This document shows positions 51,196 to 59,500 of a stretch of DNA of 64,000 bases, piece after piece. A program made the position numbers and the translations under genes. Under the pieces are notes generated by a model. It worked only from the letters and a program-made list of their open reading frames with translations, was not told where the DNA came from and did no database searches. Every line of letters starts with the position of its first letter. Position 1 is the first letter of the stretch. The stretch comes from Phycisphaeraceae bacterium (GTDB lineage Bacteria > Planctomycetota > Phycisphaerae > Phycisphaerales > UBA1924): NCBI GenBank assembly GCA_019636515.1, contig JAHBXI010000005.1:186001-250000 (forward strand), written 5' to 3'.

Positions 51196-52164
51196 ATGAA
51201 TTGTCTCGCACGCACCAACAAGGCGGTGGCCCTTGCCTCGATCGGCATGCTCCTTTCCGCGCCGTGGGGCGCTCGCGCGCTGGCCGCGGTTCCTCCGCAG
51301 GCGCCGCCCGATCGCTCCAGGGCGGAGACGGTGAAGTACGTCGAGATCTACGCCCCACCGGAGCCGCTGTACGTGTGGGACGTGGCCGAGGCGACTTCCA
51401 CGCTCTGCACCGATGCGTTTGGAACCGACGAGCCCTGGGAGACCCTCGGCATGCACGCCGTCGCGACGGCCGACGGTGTTGAGGCGGTGCGCCTCATCCG
51501 CCTGGGCGATGGTGAAGTGCTGGGCGAGGGGTTTTTCGACCTTCTGGCATCGTACCGGGACACCGCGATCGAGGGGATCATCCGCGACCGCCTCGCCGCC
51601 GAGCAGGTGGAGGGCGTGACGTGGCGGTTTTTCATACAAGGGGGTGAACTGGTCACCGACCGGGGCCGGTTCCCGGTGGTGGTGCTTCGCCAGGACATCA
51701 CGGTCGAGGGCGGGGCCAGTTTCATGGTCTCGCCGATCAACCCGGTGATGCGCGGGCCATCCCCCGGCGTCGCGCAGGATGCGGTGTCCCAGTACGAGCA
51801 GTCGGCCTCCGGGCAGATGCGCGACCCGGGCGGGCGATTGCTCAAGCCCGCGAGCGAGCAGACGACCGAGGAGTGCGTGCAGCAGGCGCACTCGATGTTC
51901 GAGAACTGCATGAAGGGAGCGGCGTCCAAGCGGCGCGGTTGCGAACTGCAGATGACGGCAGGCAGCATCAGCATGGCGGTTGGGTGTGCCTTCGCCGTAT
52001 GGTCATTCCCACCTGCGCTGCTCGGATGCGCGGGGCTCTTTGCGTTCTCGTTTGTTTCCGGGGTCAATCTTTGCCAAAGACAGGAGCAGGCCGAACAGTC
52101 CGCCTGTTACAACGATTACCTTCGTGACCTGCTCGCCTGCGGGGTCGTGATCGTGGATCGGTAG
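51196..52164 (+). CDS. Secreted or membrane-anchored hypothetical protein with C-x10-C-x10-C motif
   Basis: A 322-residue protein from ATG 51196 with GGGGAG upstream. The N-terminus is a signal peptide (AVALASIGMLLSAPWGARA). Residues ~45-190 form an unrecognised alpha/beta domain. Near residue 225, EQTTEECVQQAHSMFENCM begins a C-x10-C-x10-C motif, followed by one or two hydrophobic helices (~265-290) and further Cys residues. The same motif, with a 45-bp identical DNA stretch, recurs in the short gene at 52633. The two flank a zinc-ribbon gene. No function is assigned. Confidence 0.78.
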   Translation: MNCLARTNKAVALASIGMLLSAPWGARALAAVPPQAPPDRSRAETVKYVEIYAPPEPLYVWDVAEATSTLCTDAFGTDEPWETLGMHAVATADGVEAVRLIRLGDGEVLGEGFFDLLASYRDTAIEGIIRDRLAAEQVEGVTWRFFIQGGELVTDRGRFPVVVLRQDITVEGGASFMVSPINPVMRGPSPGVAQDAVSQYEQSASGQMRDPGGRLLKPASEQTTEECVQQAHSMFENCMKGAASKRRGCELQMTAGSISMAVGCAFAVWSFPPALLGCAGLFAFSFVSGVNLCQRQEQAEQSACYNDYLRDLLACGVVIVDR

Positions 52165-52172
52165 ATCATCCC

Positions 52173-52649
52173 ATGCCGCACGGCCGCCTCTCCAGTTGGA
52201 TCGCGGGTCTTCGCAGCGGGCGATCGGTTCCGCTGGCGGTAAGACTTGTGATCGTGCTCGCCCTCTTGTTCCCACTCGCCGCCATGAGCCTATTCGCCAT
52301 GCACACGCTCCCGATGCCCTGGAGCGCGTTTATGGTCTCGTTCCTTTCGCTGGCCTGGGCCGGAGTGGCAATCCTGCTGAATCGGCGGCGACGCTCGCTC
52401 CTCGATCTTCTGGAGCATACCGGCGGACGGGCCTGTGCCCACTGCCGCCACGACCTGCGAGGCCTCGACGAGGTCGGCCGATGCCCCGAGTGCGGGGAGG
52501 ACTACCGCTTCGCCGACACCATCGAACTCATGAACCGCATCCGACGCGAGGCCGAGTCGGGAGGCTGGGGCCGGCGCCCGGGCACGACCGATCCGCCGGC
52601 CAGGACCGTGCCGGCCAATCAGGATCACCACCATGCCAAATCCCCGTGA
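52173..52649 (+). CDS. Membrane protein with a C-terminal zinc ribbon
   Basis: A 158-residue protein. Two hydrophobic helices (VRLVIVLALLFPLAAMSLF and FMVSFLSLAWAGVAILL) are followed by a zinc ribbon CAHCRHDLRGLDEVGRCPECG. This arrangement is frequent in planctomycetes and its role is unknown; many members are annotated only by the zinc ribbon. It begins nine bases after the preceding gene and overlaps the next, so the three probably form an operon. Confidence 0.82.
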   Translation: MPHGRLSSWIAGLRSGRSVPLAVRLVIVLALLFPLAAMSLFAMHTLPMPWSAFMVSFLSLAWAGVAILLNRRRRSLLDLLEHTGGRACAHCRHDLRGLDEVGRCPECGEDYRFADTIELMNRIRREAESGGWGRRPGTTDPPARTVPANQDHHHAKSP

Positions 52650-52872
52650 CGAACCGGCCGCTCCCGCGAGCGAGCAGACGACCGAGGAGTGCGTGCAGCA
52701 GGCGCACGACATGTACACATCCTGCATGGACGCGGCGGCGGGTTCGATGATCGGTTGCATGGCGGAGACCGGCGTTGTGATTGCCGTGGCCACGATGGGG
52801 TCAAGACCCGGCTCGGCTTGTGGCGAAGGCGAACGAATGCAGCCTCACGGCTCGCGGGCCGGAACTCTGTGA
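52633..52872 (+). CDS. Truncated paralogue of the C-x10-C-x10-C protein
   Basis: A 79-residue frame whose residues ~12-50 (EQTTEECVQQAHDMYTSCM..., continuing to a third Cys) copy the Cys motif of the protein at 51196, with the same C-x10-C-x10-C spacing and 45 identical DNA bases. It begins inside the end of the zinc-ribbon gene (17-base overlap). After about residue 55 (VVIAVAT) the expected hydrophobic helix is cut short and the sequence becomes unrelated. It looks like a 3'-truncated copy, cut near 52800 where the HxlR cassette begins. It may not be functional. Confidence 0.55.
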   Translation: MPNPRDEPAAPASEQTTEECVQQAHDMYTSCMDAAAGSMIGCMAETGVVIAVATMGSRPGSACGEGERMQPHGSRAGTL

Positions 52873-53183
52873 GCAAATGCCTCACCCCAGTCCCCCATCG
52901 ACAACAGGACAGGTTCGAGGCTCTTCCCAAGCGGCGAGAGTGAGTACTCCACTCGTGGCGGGATCTCGGCGTAGACCTTGCGGCGGATGACGCCGTCCCT
53001 CTCGAGCTCCCGCAGTTGCTTCGTGAGTGTCCGCGGCGAGATGCCGCCCAGGAGGCGTTGCAGTTCGCTGAACCGCCTCGTTTCCTCCAACATGTAGTGC
53101 AACGCCAACACCTTCCACCGCCCACCGATCACACGGAGCGTCGTCTCAACCGGGCAACTGACGGACTTGCGCGACTTGGCCAT
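52845..53183 (-). CDS. HxlR-family winged-helix transcriptional regulator
   Basis: A 112-residue protein from ATG 53183 with the HxlR pattern CPVETTLRVIGGRWKVLALHYM, SELQRLLGGISPRTLTKQLREL and VEYSLSPLGKSL. HxlR proteins bind inverted repeats near their own promoter. It is divergent from the pirin gene, and two inverted repeats (53191-53208 and 53226-53242) lie in the gap, so it probably controls both. The N-terminal Cys (SCPVE) is the usual position for redox or aldehyde sensing in this family. Confidence 0.93.
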   Translation of the reverse strand: MAKSRKSVSCPVETTLRVIGGRWKVLALHYMLEETRRFSELQRLLGGISPRTLTKQLRELERDGVIRRKVYAEIPPRVEYSLSPLGKSLEPVLLSMGDWGEAFAHRVPAREP

Positions 53184-53190
53184 GAGTAGC

Positions 53191-53242
53191 ACTATCCTTT
53201 GTGATAGTACAGGGCAGGAATGTGCGTACATGTAGAGTGTAC
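53191..53242. promoter_or_regulatory. Two inverted repeats between hxlR-type and pirin genes
   Basis: ACTATC at 53191-53196 pairs with GATAGT at 53203-53208 across six bases. GTACA at 53226-53230 pairs with TGTAC at 53238-53242 across seven bases. Both fit the dyad operators bound by HxlR proteins and lie in the promoter region shared by the divergent genes. The first dyad is only eight bases from the hxlR-type start codon. Confidence 0.6.
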
Positions 53243-53282
53243 CATGCTGTCGTCGCGGGGCGGGCCCCGCGTGGAGACACCA

Positions 53283-54155
53283 ATGACGACAGCCAAGAAA
53301 GTCGAAACGGTCCTCCCCAGCCCGCCCATCCACTGGGTCGGCGACGGCTTTCCCGTCAGTTCGGTCCTATCGCCGCAGTCCGTGCGCAATCGCCTGAGCC
53401 CCTTTATCCTCATGGACTACGCGGGTCCGGCCAGGTTCGAGCCGTCGAAACAGCCGCGCGGCGTGGACACCCATCCGCACCGGGGGTTCGAGGCGGTGAC
53501 CGTGGTGTATCAGGGTGAACTGGAACACCGCGACTCCAGCGGCAACAGCGGGAGCATCGGGCCGGGGGATGTGCAATGGATGACGGCGGCCTCCGGCGTG
53601 CTCCACGAGGAAAAGCACTCGCGGGAGTTTACCCGCCAGGGCGGGGTTCTCGAAATGGCGCAACTGTGGGTGAACCTGCCCGCCAAGCACAAGATGACCT
53701 CCCCGCGATATCAGGAACTCGGATGCGACGCGATCCCGACCGTGGCCTTGCCCGATGACGCGGGAACGGCGCGGATCATCGCGGGCGACTTCAACCGGAC
53801 GCCGGGCGCTGCGAAGACGGTCACGCCCGTCATCCTGTGGGACGTGAGGCTGCGCCAAGGCGCCACGGCGCGGCTGCCCGTGCCCGAGGGGTTCAACTCG
53901 GCGGTGTTCGTGCGCCGCGGCTCGGCATGGATCGGAGAGACTCGCTCCACGATGTCGCGGCAGTTGGCGTTGCTCGAAACCGCCGGTGATGGTGTGATCG
54001 TTCAGTCGGAGGAGGACTCGGAGTTTCTCATCGTGGGCGGCGAGCCGATCAACGAGCCGGTCGTCGCTTACGGCCCGTTCGTGATGAACACACAACAAGA
54101 AATCCAGCAAGCGATTGAGGACGTACGGGCCGGCAAGTTGGGCCAGCCCGACTGA
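53283..54155 (+). CDS. Pirin family protein
   Basis: A 290-residue bicupin. Pirins bind iron and some act as quercetin dioxygenases or as redox-responsive co-regulators. The iron ligands of human pirin are matched: His64 and His66 in HPHRGFE, and His108 and Glu110 in GVLHEEKHS. The end has QQEIQQAIEDVRAGKLG. ATG 53283 follows GGAGA. It is divergently controlled with the HxlR-type gene and followed by a hydrolase gene, a cassette often seen in bacteria under quinone or aldehyde stress. Confidence 0.95.
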   Translation: MTTAKKVETVLPSPPIHWVGDGFPVSSVLSPQSVRNRLSPFILMDYAGPARFEPSKQPRGVDTHPHRGFEAVTVVYQGELEHRDSSGNSGSIGPGDVQWMTAASGVLHEEKHSREFTRQGGVLEMAQLWVNLPAKHKMTSPRYQELGCDAIPTVALPDDAGTARIIAGDFNRTPGAAKTVTPVILWDVRLRQGATARLPVPEGFNSAVFVRRGSAWIGETRSTMSRQLALLETAGDGVIVQSEEDSEFLIVGGEPINEPVVAYGPFVMNTQQEIQQAIEDVRAGKLGQPD

Positions 54156-54218
54156 AGCGGGCGCGTGTGCGCTCACTCCAAACCCGTCCAACCGGAATCC
54201 AACAGGAAAACTCTCCCC

Positions 54219-54902
54219 ATGAGCAAGGCCATAAAGACCATGATCGACCCGAACGACGCCGTGATGCTGCTGATCGATCATCAGAGCGGCCTCTTCCAAC
54301 TGGTGCGAGACATCGACCTGCCGGTGCTCCGCTCCCATGCGACCGCGCTCGCCAAACTGTCGTATCTCGCCAAGATTCCGACGTTCACCACCGCCTCGGT
54401 CCCCGACGGGCCGAACGGCCCGCTTATCCCCGAGATCCATCAGCACAACCCCGACGCGATCTACATCCCGCGCACCGGTCAGATCAACGCCTGGGACAAC
54501 CCCGCGTGGGTCGCGGCCATCGAGAAGACCGGACGCAAGACCCTTCTCATCGCCGGCACGCTCACGAGCGTGTGCATGGCGTTCCCGGCGCTCAGCGCGC
54601 TGGCCGCGGGGTACAAGGTCTTCTGCATCGTGGATGCCTCCGGCAACTGGAGCAAGATGGCGACCGACCTGACGGTCGCCCGCGTCACCCAGGCCGGCGC
54701 GATCCCGATCGACATGTTCGCCCTGCTTGGAGAGATCATGGGGACATGGAACCGTCCCGATGCGATGGACTTCGCCGCGATCATGGTCGAGCACGTCGTA
54801 CCGCCCTACCGCGCCCTCATGGAGAGTTACGACAAGGCGCAGAGCGTGCAGAAGGTCGGGCACGAGACCAAGTTGGACCGGCTTGAATCCGTTCGCGTGT
54901 GA
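54219..54902 (+). CDS. Isochorismatase-family cysteine hydrolase (YcaC-like)
   Basis: A 227-residue enzyme with the isochorismatase fold. The catalytic Asp20 is in [13 protein letters not shown], and the nucleophilic Cys is in [16 protein letters not shown], near residue 118. The extended C-terminus ([19 protein letters not shown]) is typical of YcaC-like hydrolases of unknown substrate. It lies 63 bases after the pirin gene and is followed by a terminator, so the pair is probably one transcript. Confidence 0.93.
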   Translation: MSKAIKTMIDPNDAVMLLIDHQSGLFQLVRDIDLPVLRSHATALAKLSYLAKIPTFTTASVPDGPNGPLIPEIHQHNPDAIYIPRTGQINAWDNPAWVAAIEKTGRKTLLIAGTLTSVCMAFPALSALAAGYKVFCIVDASGNWSKMATDLTVARVTQAGAIPIDMFALLGEIMGTWNRPDAMDFAAIMVEHVVPPYRALMESYDKAQSVQKVGHETKLDRLESVRV

Positions 54903-54927
54903 ACGGCGAACCCGAACACATCTTGAC

Positions 54928-54960
54928 CCGGCAGGGGCGACAATCGCCTCTGCCGGCTTT
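54928..54960 (+). terminator. Intrinsic terminator after the hydrolase gene
   Basis: A 13-bp stem with one G-T wobble (CCGGCAGGGGCGA at 54928-54940 and its partner at 54944-54956), a CAA loop, then CTTTG. The T-tract is short, so termination may be partial. Confidence 0.7.
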
Positions 54961-55262
54961 GCCATGCCTGAAGAACATCCATCGTTCTCTCGGGTTGTCA
55001 TCCGTTCCGATCCCCGCCCAGCCCTGATCGGAACTCCGCGGCAAATCGGGGGGTGGGCGGGCGCAAGGTCATCGCGCTCGGCCCCCTCGTCGAGGTCGAT
55101 CGGCATGGGTGCATCCGTGCGATGGCCCGCCCGAAGAACGGGTCAGCGATGGGGTCGGGCCGCCCGCCAGCGGGGCGTCAACCACCATCTACGCAAACGG
55201 CTCGGTTTGTGGCGAAAGGGGGGCGATCGGAACCCTGCGTCAATCAGAGGCGGGCCTTGCCA
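54961..55262. other. Intergenic region with an 18-base match to 52810
   Basis: About 300 bases without a supported gene. At 55199-55216 the sequence GGCTCGGTTTGTGGCGAA differs by one base from 52810-52827. The two copies flank the HxlR/pirin/hydrolase cassette in direct orientation. Nothing else was recognised. Confidence 0.45.
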
Positions 55263-56222
55263 TCACAGTCGCTTGTCGCGTGCGAGCCGCCAGTAGTACC
55301 GCCCGGCGGCGGTCAATCGACACGCCTTGGACTGCATTGCGGCGTCGTACATGTGTTCCACGCCGACCGGGACGACCAGGTGAATCCGGTTGAGTGCCTG
55401 CAACTTGCAGAACATCTTGTGCTTCTCGTCATCCTTCTTCTCGCACGTCGCTTCGCACTCGGGAGAGAGCATCAAGTCTTCGGCGGGGACGGGAAAGAGC
55501 GCGGGCAGTTCGCGGAGGATGACGATGTCGATTGGAGCCTTGCACTTCCGGAGCGGCACGACCTTCGACACATGCGACTTGAAGAGCGGTCTCTGATCCC
55601 ATGCGCCGAGCGCGGCCTCGACCAACGCATAAATGGCGGGAGCAGTTACGTCGCCAACAAGATCGGCAGCCCCGCCATCAAGGGCATCAGCAACAAGCGA
55701 GGTGAAGAGGCCCGCGCCATCGCTCTCCACAGACACCTGGTCGCCTCGGCTCGCCGTGAGGATCGATACGCCTTCGCGGAGCATCGCCCGAGCGTTGTTG
55801 GCGACTGGCGGATTGCCGAGATTACCAGCGTGGCAGCAGTCGAGGAAGATCACCACCTCCTCGGTCTTGGAGTCATTGGCCATTTTCAGGACTTCGCTCA
55901 TCGCGAGCCCCTCGTCATAGGCCGCGGCGTCCTGGGTCACCAAGTAGCCATCAAGGTCATTGACCGTGCCGTGGCCTGAGAAATGCAGCAAGGCAACTTC
56001 AGCGGGGTGCGCGAACAGGTCCTTGACTGCCTTTCGGAGTTCTGCGCGGCCGATCTTGTCGCCCTTGCCATCGAGCGTGGCCTTGAGAGTCCGGCAGTCG
56101 CAGTTCGGGGTGCCGTCCTCGTGCTTGGCAAGCAAGCCCGCCATGCGCTCGGCATCACTGACACAGCCGCGAAGCGCGCCGATGGTGTACAGGTCAATAC
56201 CCACGCACAACGCGCGTCGCAT
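55263..56222 (-). CDS. Caspase-like (peptidase C14) protein
   Basis: A 319-residue caspase-fold protease. The catalytic His84 is in LLHFSGHGTVND and Cys130 in VIFLDCCHAGNLGN. The domain starts RALCVGIDLYTIGALRGCVSDA, the usual beta-strand plus Cys/Asp entry. The C-terminal ~100 residues end in MYDAAMQSKACRLTAAGRYYWRLA, a small module that I have the impression recurs with TIR and caspase proteins, perhaps for binding or recruitment. ATG 56222 has GAGG eight bases upstream, within the end of the preceding TIR-like frame. Bacterial caspases act as suicide or signalling proteases in anti-phage systems. Confidence 0.92.
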   Translation of the reverse strand: MRRALCVGIDLYTIGALRGCVSDAERMAGLLAKHEDGTPNCDCRTLKATLDGKGDKIGRAELRKAVKDLFAHPAEVALLHFSGHGTVNDLDGYLVTQDAAAYDEGLAMSEVLKMANDSKTEEVVIFLDCCHAGNLGNPPVANNARAMLREGVSILTASRGDQVSVESDGAGLFTSLVADALDGGAADLVGDVTAPAIYALVEAALGAWDQRPLFKSHVSKVVPLRKCKAPIDIVILRELPALFPVPAEDLMLSPECEATCEKKDDEKHKMFCKLQALNRIHLVVPVGVEHMYDAAMQSKACRLTAAGRYYWRLARDKRL

Positions 56223-56227
56223 GGCGG

Positions 56228-56545
56228 TTACCTCGCCCCGCCTATAAGGGCCTTGAGGTTGTCCCATGTCCAGCGGTAGACCTTGTCGTTGGGAAGTGCT
56301 GTCGCCGGTTTGGTACAGCTCACGTCCGAATAGGCCGCGAGCAGGAAGTAAGGCTTGCCCTTCTCCCGGGCGATGCTCAACTCGGCTGCGACGCCGCTGG
56401 CTACTGGATACCTACGCGATGGGATTCCGAAGTCGCGCGCGAGGGGGGCGAGAGCAACCCAGGCGTCAACACCCGCGAAGAGAAGGGGCCGTGGTCGTAG
56501 ATTTGTAGCGCGACGGTGGCGGCCTAAGCAGGCGCGCCGGTTGGC
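56228..56545 (-). pseudogene. 5'-truncated TIR-like (MTH538/DUF1863-type) gene remnant
   Basis: An open frame with no ATG, GTG or TTG start until deep inside. Its product contains DFGIPSRRYPVASGVAAELS, then IAREKGKPYFLLAAYSD and VYRWTWDNLKALIGGAR before TAA. This matches the C-terminal half of TIR-like domains (the WTWD motif and the KPYFLL strand). The upstream part overlaps the helicase stop codon and a + strand fragment of the planctomycete family seen at 14213, so an insertion or rearrangement seems to have removed the 5' half. The stop is five bases before the caspase start. Family assignment is from motif memory. Confidence 0.55.
56465..56526 (+). pseudogene. Short fragment of the planctomycete family also seen at 14213
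   Basis: The + strand reads VNTREEKGPWS, TAG, then SATVAA and TAA, close to VNTRGEKGPWSDVTAAT at 14407-14450. It covers only about 60 bases and lies antisense to the broken end of the TIR-like remnant, marking a probable rearrangement point. Confidence 0.4.
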
Positions 56546-59500
56546 TCATTCGCCGGTTCGACCGGCTCTCGGCTCGGAATGTGCGGAATGTATCCGTCAC
56601 TGCTCCCGGTGCCGTCGGTCGCTGGAAGCGGCTCGATGCCAAGTTCCGTCAAGCGTGCCCACAGCGGCACAAGAGCGGCTTCGGGATCGCGGTAGAACGC
56701 GCTGCCTCGCACCCGCCAGAATCGCCACTGCGCCCGTTCGAGCTGGCGCTGTCGGGCCATGTCCTCATCGAACTTCTCGGGTCCATGCCAGTGGTCGCCG
56801 TCGCATTCGATGGCGAGGCGGGTCTTCCCTTCAATCACCAAGTCGATGCTGTGACGGCCCGCGCGATATTGCGGCAGCACGCGGAACCCACGGTCGGCGA
56901 TCCGAAGGTACACCTCCACCTCGAACCAACTGTCGAACGGTGCCGGAGCGGTTTCCGGGCGATCCGGCATCATCGCTTGCTGACGAAGGTCGGCAAGATC
57001 CACCCCGACAGCCCGCGCCGCGTGCCGCGCGGGGTCGTAGAAGTACGTGAGGAGCCGGTGGCGCATGCACTCGTGATTGCCAACATCCTCGGGCATGACC
57101 GAGTGGAACAGCCAGAGTTGGTCTTGTGCCCGGCTCGCGGCGACGTTGAACCGCTGCATGTCGGAGAGCTTGGTGAGAGCGGAGAACCCGCGCGATTCAT
57201 CGTCCTTTACCGCCACCACCAGGCTCAAGAAGATGATGTGACGTTCGTCGCCTTGGAACGAGTAAGCGTCTCCACACACCATCTTCCGCCGCTCGATCTC
57301 TTCTGCCCCGATGCGCTTGAGCAAGAGCCGTTCAATGAGCTTCGCCTGATGCTCGCCCAGCAGCGAGATCACGCCCATCGTCTTGTCCTTGTACATGGGG
57401 TCGGCACAGCACGCCGCTATCGCGTCCGCGATAGCCTCTGCCTCTGCTTCGTTCCGGGCGCTCTGCGGTCCACCCTCGCGCTTGCCATCGAGGATGCGGC
57501 GAGCGACGAACGGGGCGAGTCGCTTTGGTGGATACTGGCGGAGCGGGATCAACGCGCCCTTGTAGCACAAGTCGTTGCTGAACCGGATGATTTCGGGCAT
57601 ACACCGGAAATGCTCATGGAGGGTGATGCGCTTGCCCAGCCGGACCTGGCCGTGATCGAAGAGGCTGCTGTCCACGTCGAAGGTGTCGGCGAGTTCGATC
57701 CCCTCCAAATGCTGCCGAAGCAGGCTTTTGGCCTGGTCCTTGTCGATACCCACGTTGGAGGGGCTGATCTGTCGGTCGTCGCCGACCACGATGATCTTCT
57801 TCGCCAAGTAGAAGAGAATCAGCGATTCCGGGCCACACTGCGACGCTTCGTCCACGATCACGACATCGAAGATGCCCGGCGCGGGCTTGACGCTCTCAAA
57901 CACTCGGTACAGAGGCATGACCCATGCCGGGATCGCTTCGCGGCACTGTTCCAACTCGCCTTGCGCGACCCGCCGCCAGTGACCCGCGTGCTTCCCGGTC
58001 CCCTTGCCGATCTTCTTGATCGCTTGTCGCCAAGCGTTGAGGTGTTGTTGGTGAGCCGGACTCATGGACGACAGGCACGAATGCCACGCCCGCTCCGCCG
58101 ATGCGCGAACAACGCATGCCTTGATCCGGTCTTTGGTTTGGCGGAGTTCGAGTTCGACCGCAGCGGCCTTGCGAGAATCCGTGTACTTGGTGAGCCACGC
58201 ATCGGCCTGCGCCCACCGCCACGCGGGCTTCCACTCAGCGATTCGCGCCTTCCACGCAGGGTCGGCATGGGATTCAGCGATGGATCGCGCCAGTTTGGGA
58301 AGCACGCCGCTGATTCGCTCGTCGATCTGCGCCCACTCCGCGAGCCGTGTGGCATCGGCCTCAAGAGAGGCAATGTCGGCAAGTGCTGCCGCCACCGCTC
58401 GCTCGTCGCGTTGCCCCACGGCATCGGCGAGCCGTCCACAGACCGGATGCGCGTTGGGCGCGGCCGCGACCGCTCGCAGGGCGTGAACCCTCGCGTCCAG
58501 TTGAGAAGTCACAACGTCGTATTCCCGCCGCACGATGACCCTCTCGCAGCGTGCCGAGAGCGCATCCACCGCGCGAAGGTCGTGAAGCGCCGGTACGTCG
58601 GCAAGGTGCAAGCGAGCCAGCGCGGCCGACGCCGCATCGGCGAGCGGACGAATGCTCAGGACTCGCGTAAGGATGTCGCACAGTTCACGGAGTTCCCCGG
58701 TCTGTTGGCCGTTCGTCTTTGTCGATGGGGCTGCCTTCCCGTCCCAAAGGGTCCAGGTCTTGGCGACCGCCGCCGAACATTCGAGGTATTCCTTTGCGGT
58801 GGTCAGAGCCGCCGCATGGTCGCATGACCGTCCGTCGATGGTCGCTTCGCGGCACAGATAGATCGTGCGGCGCACGACTTTGGCGCGGAAGAAGAGAAAG
58901 CCCAGACCGCCGCCCCGCTGGAAGTGGCCGAGCAAGTCCACTACGTCGGCCAGAAGGATGTCCGACCGACGACCCGCCGGGAGGCGAATGTCTGATTTGT
59001 CTAATCTCGTTGCCAAGTCGGCATGTGCCCCGACCGCGGCGCTCGTCTGCGAAAGCAGCAAGTCCCAAACCGCGCCGGCACCTCGCAGCACGTCGGAGAG
59101 TGCCACCGCCGCCCAAGGCGTTGCCGCTGTCGGAACCTGCTGGACTGCCGCTTGCAGGGCTCGCAATGCGCCGGATGCCGCGCGGAGTTCATCGAGCGGC
59201 AGCGTGCCCAAATGCACTTCGCCGTCAGCCACGGGACGTATGCGGTCGTGCAGCGTGTGCGACGCACGAATGAGCCGCACGAGCGTATCGTCCGCCGGGA
59301 GTTCGCTTCCTCGCGCCGGGCGCCGCTGTTCGACTTCTGCGGTCCGCTGCGGACTGACGCGGATCATTCCATCGCGGTACGCGGTCAGATCGTCACTGGT
59401 AACGGGGGCGGTCGCGTCTGGCTCGGCGCAATCCGTAAGCCACGCGAATCGTGGCGCATCTTGACGGACACGACCCGCGATGGATTGGGCGGTTCCGGTG

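Noticed and set aside
56500-56560. Programmed -1 frameshift joining the helicase to the TIR-like frame
   Set aside because: The frames overlap by only about 20 bases, and no slippery heptamer or downstream stem suitable for -1 slippage is visible on the minus strand. A truncated gene explains the data more simply.
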